Program-made: the position numbers and the translations under genes
Assembly: GCF_000720455.1 (NCBI RefSeq)
Contig: NZ_JOAK01000005.1
Coordinates: 248,001-312,000 of the forward strand
DNA: 64,000 nucleotides
Reading direction: 5' to 3'
Source: Streptomyces virginiae
Lineage (GTDB): Bacteria; Actinomycetota; Actinomycetes; Streptomycetales; Streptomycetaceae
Notes under the pieces: model-generated
Seen by the model: only the letters and a program-made list of their open reading frames with translations
Database searches by the model: none
What the model was told of the DNA's origin: nothing
Shown: positions 43,187 through 51,348 of the stretch, piece after piece
Numbering within the stretch: position 1 is the stretch's first letter
Layout of the letters: each line of letters opens with the position of its first letter

Positions 43187-44290
43187 CTATGCCCCATCAG
43201 TTGCCTTCTCGCGGCCGACGCTGTTGGAAGCCTTGCGTGGACCGGGGATGGGGAGTCGGCAGAGCGGGCTGGTTACAGAGCCGCCGTCGACGAACGAGCG
43301 ATGGGTTTCCAGCGGTGGGTCAAACCGAAGCCCTGCCTCGACACGTGCCACGGTCACACTGCCTGCACAAGACCGACCAGATTTGCGGCCCGCTGCCGGG
43401 AGGACTGCCAAGTGCCGGTCCGTGACTAGTTGCGACTCTTCGTGACAGTGGACGGAAAGCTGTGTGCACGCAATGTGGGCGTCCGGGGCTGCCAGCCGCA
43501 CACCCTCCATGATTTCTCGATTCGGGTTGGCAGGGCGCAGCCCACCTCGAATGGAGAAGATGACCAGTCGAGGTGCCACGAGCTCTGTCAGCTCCTTAGC
43601 GAAGGACTGCGGATCGGCGTTGCCTGGGAGCCCTCCGTGGTGGGGGAAGACGAGAACTGGCGCAGACAGCTGATGGCCGTTCTCCTGAATGTGCTGGAGT
43701 GCCACCGCGTCCATGTCGGCCGCAAAGAGGACGGCGGGTTCCTCCTCCAGGTGCACGCGGACCACGATCGACACAGTGTTCGTGGCCAGTTTGCCGAAGG
43801 TCGGGGAGGTCTCCGTCGGGCCGGTGGCAGCCATCAGGAAGCTGGGGTGGCAGACTTCGAGCCTCGCCCGGCCGCAATGCAGCGTCTGAGAAGTCTCGGT
43901 GTGCAGCATCTGGTGCCCGCCGAATCCGCCGCTTCTGTAACGGGTGTGAACAGCTCGGATCAGGCGTTCCCAGATTCGAGTGTTCTTCATCGCGTCCGTG
44001 TTGAACCAGGCGGTTCCTACCGTGCGCAGTGGGTCGAGGAGGATCTGCGGGCCGCCGCCGGCATGGTCCTGGTCCGAGTGCGAGATGATCAGATGCTCGA
44101 TGTGCTTGCATCCGACACGATCCAGCTCGCGTTGGACGATGTCGCCGGGCGCCGCGTCAATGACGGCGCAAGTGGAACCGTCGCGCACCACAGCAGAGTT
44201 TCCATGCCCGACATCCAGGACGGTGACAGCTAAGTCTGCTTCTGGCTGCCGGCTGAGCGGCAGCTCGGTGGACGTGTTCAGATCGGTCAT
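43187..44290 (-). CDS. MBL-fold metallohydrolase of the ComEC/Rec2-like type
   Basis: 367 residues without signal peptide or membrane helices. Metal motif HSDQDHAGG (His71, Asp73, Asp75, His76), the form seen in stand-alone ComEC-like MBL proteins; later PHHGG and SIRGG ligand regions are present. ATG 44290 overlaps the receiver gene stop (ATGA). The C-terminal ~70 residues are basic and probably flexible. Likely a nuclease or phosphodiesterase effector, but the substrate cannot be told. Confidence 0.82.
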   Translation of the reverse strand: MTDLNTSTELPLSRQPEADLAVTVLDVGHGNSAVVRDGSTCAVIDAAPGDIVQRELDRVGCKHIEHLIISHSDQDHAGGGPQILLDPLRTVGTAWFNTDAMKNTRIWERLIRAVHTRYRSGGFGGHQMLHTETSQTLHCGRARLEVCHPSFLMAATGPTETSPTFGKLATNTVSIVVRVHLEEEPAVLFAADMDAVALQHIQENGHQLSAPVLVFPHHGGLPGNADPQSFAKELTELVAPRLVIFSIRGGLRPANPNREIMEGVRLAAPDAHIACTQLSVHCHEESQLVTDRHLAVLPAAGRKSGRSCAGSVTVARVEAGLRFDPPLETHRSFVDGGSVTSPLCRLPIPGPRKASNSVGREKATDGA

Positions 44291-45003
44291 GCGGTGAGCC
44301 ACCCCTGCGGCAGGTCGGGAGCGAGAATGATGTTGCGATAGAAGAGCTCGGAGGCTTCCTTCGCGTAGCAGTTCACCTCGGCCTCAAGCCACCGGCCGGG
44401 CAGCTCTTCTGGTCGGAGGCCCGTGGCCTCCTCGATGGGGCGCAGCGGCATCCAGACGGAGGAGTCGATCTTCCAGCCGACCACGACGACCTTTGCCTTG
44501 GGTTCCTCGCCCCCGGGCCGGACCTCAAGGACTTCGATAGGCGTTGCGAATGCTCGACGCTCTCGGGCCAAGTTTCCCGCCAGCTCGGCCAGCGTGTACT
44601 GGAGCGCCTCGATCACCTCGTCAGAGGCATCAGTTTTGTCGACAACGCTTGGGATGCCCTCGCGCCAGCGCAGAATCGCCCCGTTCTGCTCGGTGTTCAC
44701 ATGGCTGCTGATGAGCACGGCAGGCAACGGCGTACCCGCGCGTTGGTTGGCCTTGCACACCAGCTCCGCACCCGTGAAGCGGACGTTGCCGCGCCCCGCA
44801 AGGATGTGGTCACACACCACGGCGTCGTAGCGATCGCCCAAGGAGGCGAGGAACGCGTCGGCGTCCTGGCCCGGCGTGAACTGGGTGATCATCTCCGTGC
44901 GGAAACCCGCGTCCTGGAGCGTAGGGATGAGGCTGATTGCGTCATTGACGTCGTCGTCGATGACCACGATCGACGATCCCTCTGTCAACGGACGTACGTT
45001 CAC
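44287..45003 (-). CDS. Receiver-domain protein with a novel C-terminal domain
   Basis: 238 residues. Acidic pocket DDD (16-18), predicted phospho-acceptor Asp65 in VVCDHILAG, Ser99/Ser100 in VLISS and Lys123 in VVDKTD give a full receiver domain. The C-terminal 100 residues (IEVLEVRPGGEEPKAKVVVV ... WMPLRPIEEATGLRPEELPG) are not a DNA-binding domain I recognise. It lies 13 bp after the kinase gene and is coupled to the MBL gene, so it probably passes the kinase signal to these partners rather than to DNA. Confidence 0.82.
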   Translation of the reverse strand: MNVRPLTEGSSIVVIDDDVNDAISLIPTLQDAGFRTEMITQFTPGQDADAFLASLGDRYDAVVCDHILAGRGNVRFTGAELVCKANQRAGTPLPAVLISSHVNTEQNGAILRWREGIPSVVDKTDASDEVIEALQYTLAELAGNLARERRAFATPIEVLEVRPGGEEPKAKVVVVGWKIDSSVWMPLRPIEEATGLRPEELPGRWLEAEVNCYAKEASELFYRNIILAPDLPQGWLTA

Positions 45004-45016
45004 GCGGCCCCCCAGC

Positions 45017-47179
45017 TCATGCCTCTTGACCTCCGGCGACTTGGACCGGAAGCCACACCATGATACGTGCGCCGCCCAACTCGCCGTGCTGACGCGCCTC
45101 TTGGGTGCCTCCCAGGTCCGCGACGATGTCCCGGACGATTGTGAGGCCCAGCCCGGTCCCGTTGTCGCGTGTTGTTTTGCCCGGCAGCCAGATCGCGCTC
45201 AGCGAGATTTCCCGGATTCCGGGACCTGAGTCATCGACGGAGAGACACAGGCGAGTTGTGTCTCCCTCCACGGCCAGGCGTGTTCGGATGCGGATCGTGC
45301 GCTCGGGCCGGATGGCATCCGTACGCGTAAAGGCGTGTGCGGCATTCACGATCAGGTTGGACAGGATTGACTCGATGTCGGCAATCGTGCTGCGGACGAT
45401 TGCGCCCTCCGCGCCCAGATCGTAGGTGACCTGGATACCCCTCTCGTCGAGATATCGGGAGAACAGTCGGACGATTGCCGGGCACTCCCGGTCGAAGTCA
45501 ACGTCGGTGATCTGTCGCTTGTTCTTCGTAAGGAGGGTCAATGGGAGACGAGCGAAGGTCTCTAGGGTCTTGGCGCTGTCGATCGAGTTCTCGACCGACG
45601 AGTGGAACCTTTCCTTGTACTCGTCCTCTGAGACATGCTGTTTGACTCGACGGCTGACCGTCTTGACCTCGTTGATGATGCGGGCAGCTGGCTTCATCGC
45701 CTCGTGTGCGAAGACCGCGGTGCTGGTTCCGACCGTGGCCAGGGTGCGGTACAAGAGGAGGTCTTCGCGGAGTGCTTCGATTTCCTGACGTTGAGAGTCG
45801 AATACCTCAGAGGCTCCGGCGGTGAAGGATTCCAGCACTGCGGAATCGGCGACTCCGTCCAGAGTTGGCGTTTCGGTGTCCTTCGGGCTGATGGCCTCCA
45901 ACAGGTTGCGGAACTGCTTCTCGGCTTCCTTGACCCGGTCGCGCGCCTTGGGTACTGCGCCAATGCGACGTTGCTCCCGCAGTTCAAGTCGCTGCTCCGC
46001 CGACCAGTCCAGGGCACGCTTTGCGAACTCCTGCAGTTCGAGAAACTGTAGGTTGTCGACGAACCCGCTGCGGTCCGTCTTGGGCCGGAGGAGCTCGTCA
46101 GGGTCCTCCACCCGAATGCGGCCAACGGAGTTATTCGTGGACGCGCGGCCCTCGGGGCTTGCTGCACGCCGTAGGTTGATGACCAGCCAGTCGTTCCCCA
46201 TGTCCCCGTAGGGCTGTACGCGAAGTTCCCGATGGTAAAGATGGACTCCGCCCACCTGCTTGAGCCACTCCTTGATCTCCGCTGTGGGCTGCTGCGCGAA
46301 GCGAATCTCCTTGGAGGCCCCGGGGTTGAGATTGAACATCCACATCTCGAACGCAGCTGGCGGCGCGGAAAATGTCAGAGGCGCACTGCGATCGCCACGC
46401 CCTTGGCGCTTTTTGCCTACATCGTCGTGGCCCGCCGATTTAATTACTTCACCACGCCAGTTGTAGAGAGTCGCAGAAGCCTTTCCGTGCTCGTCCAGCT
46501 CAGCCACGAGCCGAAACTCGACCCACTGGAGCAGGTCCGCAGTGATCACCCTGGACAAGTTCTCGAATTCCGGGGAATCGCAGGTCACTCGGAACGCCGA
46601 ACCGTCGGCGAAGGGGCCTGTAAGCATGAGCACCGACCGCGCGAGACGGTCTGCGTCCTGCTGGGCGATTCGCTGGCGAAGCCCCGTGATTTCGACGGTC
46701 GTGCCGGTATCTCCCTCGGACTTCCGGCTCTTTATAGCCAGGGGGACGTCTTCCACGGCGTCAGACGCGTCGATGCGGTCCCAGTCAATGGTCAGCGTGT
46801 GCTCGATGTCCGGGTCGTCCACAGAGCGCGTGCGCACGGTGACATGAGTGCCGAGGCGGAGGGCGGCAATTCTGCCCAACCCTTTCTCGCCTACCCTTCG
46901 CCGACCGGTACGGGTGTGGGTGTTCGACGCCTTTCCAGACTTCCCAATGAGGAGAAAACCATTGGTGAGCTGGCCCGCTGTCATTCCGTCGCCGTCGTCC
47001 GAGACGATGAGCGTTCCGCCGGGCTGCTCGGCTTCACTCATCTGCAGTCGGCAGATCGTGGCATCCGCGTCATAAGCGTTGCGGACGAGCTCCATGATGC
47101 CCAAATCCGCGTGTGGGACCAGTTCTTCACCGAGCCGGGCGAGGATCTCCGGGGCGAAACGGAGGTGGTGCTGCGTCAA
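45017..47179 (-). CDS. Double GHKL protein: HSP90-like ATPase fused to histidine kinase
   Basis: 720 residues. The first third is an HSP90/MORC-type ATPase: N box ELVRNAYDADA, DDGDGMT, EKGLGR. A middle region with coiled coil follows. The C-terminal part is a histidine kinase with H-box-like FAHEAMKPAARI, N box LSNLIVNAAHAF, SVDDSGPGI and GTGLGLTIV. No membrane helix, so it senses something in the cytoplasm. I chose TTG 47179 because AGGAGG lies 7 nt upstream; upstream in-frame ATGs have no such site. Cognate partner: the receiver gene next door. Confidence 0.85.
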   Translation of the reverse strand: MTQHHLRFAPEILARLGEELVPHADLGIMELVRNAYDADATICRLQMSEAEQPGGTLIVSDDGDGMTAGQLTNGFLLIGKSGKASNTHTRTGRRRVGEKGLGRIAALRLGTHVTVRTRSVDDPDIEHTLTIDWDRIDASDAVEDVPLAIKSRKSEGDTGTTVEITGLRQRIAQQDADRLARSVLMLTGPFADGSAFRVTCDSPEFENLSRVITADLLQWVEFRLVAELDEHGKASATLYNWRGEVIKSAGHDDVGKKRQGRGDRSAPLTFSAPPAAFEMWMFNLNPGASKEIRFAQQPTAEIKEWLKQVGGVHLYHRELRVQPYGDMGNDWLVINLRRAASPEGRASTNNSVGRIRVEDPDELLRPKTDRSGFVDNLQFLELQEFAKRALDWSAEQRLELREQRRIGAVPKARDRVKEAEKQFRNLLEAISPKDTETPTLDGVADSAVLESFTAGASEVFDSQRQEIEALREDLLLYRTLATVGTSTAVFAHEAMKPAARIINEVKTVSRRVKQHVSEDEYKERFHSSVENSIDSAKTLETFARLPLTLLTKNKRQITDVDFDRECPAIVRLFSRYLDERGIQVTYDLGAEGAIVRSTIADIESILSNLIVNAAHAFTRTDAIRPERTIRIRTRLAVEGDTTRLCLSVDDSGPGIREISLSAIWLPGKTTRDNGTGLGLTIVRDIVADLGGTQEARQHGELGGARIMVWLPVQVAGGQEA

Positions 47180-47337
47180 GGCGTTCCTCCTGTACGGCGC
47201 GGCCAAGGCACCGCCGCTCGATCGAGCGGGCGGGTCATCGGGAAATCGTAGCCGTCTCCTCGGCGGTGAACATGAGTGACAAGAAGCCACATGTAGCCAG
47301 GCAGTGCGTCAGCCTCGAGGGGGCCCGATCGGTGCGT

Positions 47338-47949
47338 TCACCTTGGAAGAGCCCACCGGTAGTCCGGTCGAGCCTGAAGAACGGCAGCCGTCCTCCAGGC
47401 TGGAGCGGCATCGGCGTTCCTATCGCCAGCCGTCGAGGGAGACTTCCGGGCCCCCGTAAGGTACCGGCGGAGGGCGCTTGAGGTGGTGTCCACGAAGTTC
47501 CCGGGGATTGCGCCTGCATCTACCCAGCAGACCTGCGAGTGCTTGCGGGGTTCGCGGTTTTCGGGTTCACCGGCCCACTCGTGCGTGGCAAAAACGACGG
47601 TGAGGAAGCCGTTGGTGGCCTCCACGCCCCAAGCTCCGTGGATGACGTGGGCAACCTTGAGAGACTCGGGCTTCACGGTCACACCGGTCTCTTCGTACAG
47701 CTCGCGGACGGCCGTCTCGGTGATCGGTTCGCCCGGTTCGCTCTTGCCGACGGGGAGGTCCCACATTCCCTGGGCGAACTTCGCGTTCTCGCTGCGCTGG
47801 AGGAGGACGACGCGGTTGGTGGCCTTGTCGTGGACGATGACAGCCGCGACCAGCAGGGGCATCGATTCGAGCGCCGGCTTGAGGGCTTGGGAGCGGTCGT
47901 CGGTCTGCTGGGCCACGGTGTTCCCTTCGTCGGGCGGGTTGTTGGGCAT
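47338..47949 (-). CDS. NUDIX hydrolase
   Basis: About 203 residues. The NUDIX box is intact: G-x5-E then RELYEETGV. N-terminus VAAVIVHDKATNRVVLLQRSE is the first strand. Start is ATG 47949 touching the preceding gene's stop; GTG 47913 with AAGGG upstream is a good alternative. NUDIX proteins accompany regulators in actinomycete integrative elements (for example Pif of pSAM2, an immunity factor), which fits its place beside a regulator remnant and integrase remnant. Confidence 0.88.
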   Translation of the reverse strand: MPNNPPDEGNTVAQQTDDRSQALKPALESMPLLVAAVIVHDKATNRVVLLQRSENAKFAQGMWDLPVGKSEPGEPITETAVRELYEETGVTVKPESLKVAHVIHGAWGVEATNGFLTVVFATHEWAGEPENREPRKHSQVCWVDAGAIPGNFVDTTSSALRRYLTGARKSPSTAGDRNADAAPAWRTAAVLQARPDYRWALPR

Positions 47950-47950
47950 G

Positions 47951-48637
47951 TTAGGCGAGCGCCTCGCGGGCACGGCGGGCGAGATCGGCGGCACCGGGAA
48001 CGCGGCGGCGCTGGTAGACCGCGAGCGTGGAGCGGATCGAGGTGATCGCCTTGCGGGTGCGGTCGGAGGTCATGCCCTCCATGACAAGCAGGGCCCGGGT
48101 CCAGGCGGCAACGGCTTCGTCGGCGCGGGCTTGGGCGGCGAGGCTGTCGCCGAGGTCGGCGTGGGTAAGGGCGTGGACGCGCTTGTACTTCACAGGGTCC
48201 CAGCGGGTGAGGGCGTCGCGGTGCTGTTGTTCGGTGCCGATGTGGTCGGCGAGGTCGGTGAGGGTGCGGGCGGTGTGGCTGGTCACGGTGCCGGCAGCGG
48301 GGCCGCTTACGCGTGAGTAGCTGGGCTGGGGACCGTCGTCTCGGAGGAGGGCGTCTTCGGCGGCAAGCAGGGCGCGTGCGGCCGACGACTTCTCATCGGT
48401 GGCGGCGTAGGCGCGGGCATGGGTGATGTGGAGGAGTGCCTCGGTCTGGCCGTCGATGTGGCCGAGACCTGTGCGGAGGGCTCCTTCGACGAGGTCGACG
48501 CAGTGGTGGGGGTGCTTGAGGCTGAGGGCCTGGTGGGCTAGAGCGCGCATCATCCAGGCGGCGTGGCCGTGGGGGTCGGCTTCGCAGGCGAGCTTGTAGT
48601 AGCGCTGGGCAGCGCCTTCCTGGCCGAGGCCGTGGCG
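47951..48637 (-). pseudogene. N-terminally truncated TPR-type transcriptional regulator
   Basis: The coding frame runs from about 48637 (RHGLGQEGAAQRYYKLACEA) through ACEADPHGHAAWMMRALAHQ to VPGAADLARRAREALA. It is the tetratricopeptide C-terminal half of the XRE-type regulators common in Streptomyces elements; the HTH is missing and the frame stops exactly where integrase-like sequence begins. A product could still start at ATG 48553, but its function would be lost or altered. Confidence 0.75.
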
Positions 48638-48828
48638 CGAGCGTCAAGCAGGTGCAGCTGGTCCTCGGGCATGCGTCCGCCGTCATCACGCTGCGGATCT
48701 ACGCGCACCTGTGGCCCGGGGAAGAAGACCGCACCCGGGCCGTCATGGACGCCGTGCTCGGCGGCCTGCGGACCGGGTGCGGACAGCTAAGCGGTGCGAC
48801 CCGCGAAAGTGCAGTTCAGGCCGCCTAG
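48634..48828 (+). pseudogene. C-terminal remnant of a tyrosine integrase
   Basis: 64 codons: GASVKQVQLVLGHASAVITL then RIYAHLWPGEEDRTRAVMDA up to TAG 48826-48828. LGHASAVITLRIYAHLW is the C-terminal box of phage-type integrases (with the HxxR... Tyr region; the Tyr of IYAHLW is the nucleophile position). The N-terminal ~300 residues are missing. It ends 16 bp before the attR core, the usual position of int in such elements. Confidence 0.85.
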
Positions 48829-48835
48829 AGGGAGA

Positions 48836-49231
48836 TCAAGCCTTCTTGGTCTCCCAGAAGATGCGGTCGATCTCGGCGATGAGGTCCAGGGCCTTCTGGC
48901 CGGTCGCCGGGTCGTTCGACGCCTTGGCGGCCGAGAGGGCCTTCAGGGTGTCGTTGACCAGGGTGTGCAGCTGCGGGTACTTCTCGAAGTGCGGCGGCTT
49001 GAAGTAGTCGCTCCACAGCACCGAGACGTGGTGCTTGGCGAGCTCGGCGCGCTGCTCCTTGATGGTGATGGCGCGCGCGCGGAAGTCGGCGTCGTCGTTG
49101 GCCTGGTACTTCTCCTGAACGGCCTTGACGGACTCGGCCTCGATGCGGGCCTGGGCAGGGTCGTACACGCCGCACGGCAGGTCGCAGTGGGCGGAGACCT
49201 TCGCCTTGGGGGCGAAGAGGCGGGAAAGCAT
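48836..49231 (-). CDS. sodN: Nickel-containing superoxide dismutase
   Basis: 131 residues. A 14-residue propeptide (MLSRLFAPKAKVSA) precedes the nickel hook HCDLPCGVYD, in which His15, Cys16 and Cys20 become residues 1, 2 and 6 of the mature protein. Ribosome site AGGAGG. It removes superoxide in the cytoplasm; the maturation protease sodX is divergent. In Streptomyces nickel status controls SodN through the s-SodF small RNA pairing near the ribosome site. Its 3' codons are provided by the inserted island, and its old terminator is now 7.4 kb away. Confidence 0.97.
   Translation of the reverse strand: MLSRLFAPKAKVSAHCDLPCGVYDPAQARIEAESVKAVQEKYQANDDADFRARAITIKEQRAELAKHHVSVLWSDYFKPPHFEKYPQLHTLVNDTLKALSAAKASNDPATGQKALDLIAEIDRIFWETKKA
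48845..48854. repeat. attR core (CTTGGTCTCC) inside sodN
   Basis: Within the last codons of the intact sodN. The element supplied GAGACCAAGAAGGCTTGA, so the gene keeps its length with one codon change (ETKKA instead of ETKAA). Confidence 0.75.
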
Positions 49232-49403
49232 GGAGTTTGTCCTCCTCGTGATCGTCTTCTCAAGGGGGGACATTACTCGCTGGGGAACCGGATTTCGCGG
49301 CCGCCCCCATGGGCTTAGGACAAAAGTCCAGGGTCACGGCCGGACCGGTGAGCGAATGTACGGGACCGTGCGGCAGCATGCGGGAGTGACGAGGAGGACA
49401 CGC

Positions 49404-49826
49404 ATGGTGGAGAACGCGCGCCCGCGCAAGCGGTTCGAGGTGGTGGAGGTGACGGGCCCGTCGATGGTGCCCACGCTGCTGGACGGGGACCGGCTCGTGG
49501 TCCGGTACGGAGCCGCCGTCCGGCCGGGTGACATCGTGGTGCTGCGCCACCCCTTCCAGCAGGACCTGCTCGTGGTCAAGCGCGCGGTGGAGCGGCGGCC
49601 CGGCGGCTCGTGGTGGGTGCTCGGCGACAACCCGTACAACCGGACCGGCGACAGCACCGACTACGGGCCGGTGCCCGGCGAGCTGGTGCTGGCGACGGCG
49701 GTCCTGCGGTTCCGGCCGCGCGAGGAGGATCAGCGCTCGCTGAGGGCCCGGTTGTCCTGGGCCGCCTCGTCGCTGCGCGTGCTGCGGGCCGACGCCTCGG
49801 CCTCCAGCCGCTTGCGGGCGCGGTAG
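49404..49826 (+). CDS. sodX: Nickel-type superoxide dismutase maturation protease
   Basis: 140 residues, S26 signal-peptidase fold without a membrane anchor. Catalytic Ser20 in TGPSMVPTL and Lys59 in VVKRAVERR, then VLGDNPYNRTGDSTDYGPVP. It trims the SodN propeptide to free His1. ATG 49404 is preceded by GAGGAGG. Head-to-head with sodN over 172 bp. Its end overlaps the convergent CGNR gene by 97 bp. Confidence 0.93.
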   Translation: MVENARPRKRFEVVEVTGPSMVPTLLDGDRLVVRYGAAVRPGDIVVLRHPFQQDLLVVKRAVERRPGGSWWVLGDNPYNRTGDSTDYGPVPGELVLATAVLRFRPREEDQRSLRARLSWAASSLRVLRADASASSRLRAR

Positions 49827-50359
49827 GCGGCCACGTTCGCCCGGGTGGCGCAGCGGTCGGAGCAGTAGCGCCGGGAGCGGTTGGTGGAGGTGTCGAGGTA
49901 GGCGTTGCGGCAGGGCGCGGCCTGGCACAGGCCGAGGCGGTCGGGGCCGTGCTCGGTGAGGGCGAAGGCCAGGCCCATGGCGGCCATGGCGGCGTAGCCG
50001 GCCGAGGCGTTGGAGGGGTGTTCGGCGAGGTGGATGTGCCAGTCGGGGCGGCCGTCGTCGGCGAGGGTCTCGTGGCCGGAGACCTGGGGGCTGACCGGGA
50101 ACTCCATGAGCAGCGAGTTCAGCAGGTCGACCGCGAGGACGTGGTCGCCGCCGTCGGCGGCCTCGAAGACGGCCCGCAGTCGGCCGCGGACGTTGCGGAA
50201 GCGGGTGATGTCGGTGTCCGTGACGCGGCGGGCCATCTGCTGGCTGGCGCCGAACAGGGCGCGGACGGCGTCCACCGAGGTGAGCGCGTCCTTGTTGCGG
50301 GCCGGCTCCTCGGTGTTGACCAGGCGCACGGCGAAGTCCGAGTAATGGGCCAGTTCCAC
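49730..50359 (-). CDS. ABATE / CGNR zinc-finger regulator
   Basis: 209 residues. N-terminal ABATE-type domain (HYSDFAVRLVNTEEPARN; RNVRGRLRAVFEAADGG), and C-terminal CGNR zinc finger: LCQAAPCRNAYLDTSTN and YCSDRCATRANVAAYRAR. GTG 50359 with AAGGA. Probably a transcription regulator. The convergent overlap with sodX (97 bp) is large; the annotated end is supported by coding bias in both strands being ambiguous there. Confidence 0.85.
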   Translation of the reverse strand: MELAHYSDFAVRLVNTEEPARNKDALTSVDAVRALFGASQQMARRVTDTDITRFRNVRGRLRAVFEAADGGDHVLAVDLLNSLLMEFPVSPQVSGHETLADDGRPDWHIHLAEHPSNASAGYAAMAAMGLAFALTEHGPDRLGLCQAAPCRNAYLDTSTNRSRRYCSDRCATRANVAAYRARKRLEAEASARSTRSDEAAQDNRALSER

Positions 50360-50441
50360 TTGTAGTCCTTACGGCTGCGGATTAATGTCTCTCGTAACGA
50401 CTGAGACGTCTTCGAGGGTATTACGTAGGGAGGGGTTCGGG

Positions 50442-51242
50442 ATGGCGGATGCGACGGACACGGCGGACACGACCGACACGACCGACGCGGGACGGACCGG
50501 TACCGACTGGCAGGCCTGGCAGGACAGCTGGGACCGCCAGCAGGAGTGGTACATGCCCGACCGCGAGGAACGGTTCCGGGTGATGCTGGACATGGTCGAG
50601 GCACTGGTGGGACCCACCCCCCGGGTGCTGGATCTCGCATGCGGTACGGGAAGTATTACGGACCGCGTCCTCAAGCGGTTCCCGGGAGCCACCAGTACGG
50701 GCGTCGATCTCGACCCCGCGCTGTTGACCATCGCCCGGGGCCACTTCGCCGGCGACGAGCGGGTCGCCTTCGTGACCGCCGACCTCAAGGACCCCGCCTG
50801 GCGCTCGGCCCTCCCCCACGACACCTACGACGCGGTCCTGACCGCGACCGCCCTGCACTGGCTGCACGGCGAGGAGCTGGCCGTGCTGTACGGGCAGCTC
50901 GCCCCGTTGCTCGCCCCCGGCGGGGTGTTCATGAACGCCGACCACATGCCCGATCCGGCCACCCCGCGCATCAACGCCGCCGAGCGCGCCCACCGGCACG
51001 CCGGCATGGACCGGGCGAAGACGGCCGGGGCGGTGGACTGGCGCGAGTGGTGGGCCCTGGCCGCCGCCGAGCCGGCGCTGGCCGAGCCCACCGCCCGCCG
51101 CTTCGAGATCTACGGGGAGCACGCCGACGGCGACACCCCCTCCGCGGCCTGGCACGCCGAGACGCTGCGCGCCGCGGGCTTCGCGGAGGCCCGTACGGTC
51201 TGGTGCTCGCCCTCGGACGCGCTGGTCCTAGGTCTGAAGTAG
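50442..51242 (+). CDS. SAM-dependent class I methyltransferase
   Basis: 266 residues. A Thr/Asp-rich N-terminus (TADTTDTTD repeat) precedes an AdoMet-binding core: VLDLACGTGSITDRVL, then GVDLDPALL and DAVLTATALHWL. No membrane segment. ATG 50442 has GGGAGGGG upstream; upstream starts are in the intergenic zone. Substrate unknown. Ends at a strong bidirectional terminator. Confidence 0.88.
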   Translation: MADATDTADTTDTTDAGRTGTDWQAWQDSWDRQQEWYMPDREERFRVMLDMVEALVGPTPRVLDLACGTGSITDRVLKRFPGATSTGVDLDPALLTIARGHFAGDERVAFVTADLKDPAWRSALPHDTYDAVLTATALHWLHGEELAVLYGQLAPLLAPGGVFMNADHMPDPATPRINAAERAHRHAGMDRAKTAGAVDWREWWALAAAEPALAEPTARRFEIYGEHADGDTPSAAWHAETLRAAGFAEARTVWCSPSDALVLGLK

Positions 51243-51275
51243 GGGATCCGGAGAACCCGGAAAGGACACCGACGG

Positions 51276-51321
51276 CACGGCCGAGGGGCGGTACGGAATT
51301 CCGTACCGCCCCTCGGCCGTG
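51276..51321. terminator. Perfect palindromic bidirectional terminator
   Basis: A 46-bp perfect palindrome around GGAATTCC with 22-23 bp arms, between the methyltransferase and the convergent ABC transporter genes. Confidence 0.9.
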
Positions 51322-51348
51322 TCCACGTGCGGCGCCCGGCGCCGCCGA

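Larger units (their letters stand above)
41460..48850. mobile_element. ~7.4-kb integrative island in the 3' end of sodN
   Basis: Boundaries are defined by the two copies of the sodN 3' end and the 10-bp core. Inside are six minus-strand genes and, at the right end, the C-terminal remnant of a tyrosine integrase. A motif CCTGCGGAC-N3-GTGCGGAC lies near both ends (41572-41591 and 48765-48784). The stretch 41467-41731 carries no gene. Base composition is visibly lower in GC around 43-47 kb than in the surroundings. No replication or transfer genes remain, so the element looks immobile. Confidence 0.82.

Noticed and set aside
41771..44233. Plus-strand ORFs of 60-270 codons inside the island
   Set aside because: They lie opposite the methylase and MBL genes, which have catalytic motifs and ribosome sites.
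41732..47179. Identification of the island module as Detocs, DISARM or BREX
   Set aside because: Only one or two component classes match (kinase/receiver or methylase); the characteristic effectors and helicases are absent.
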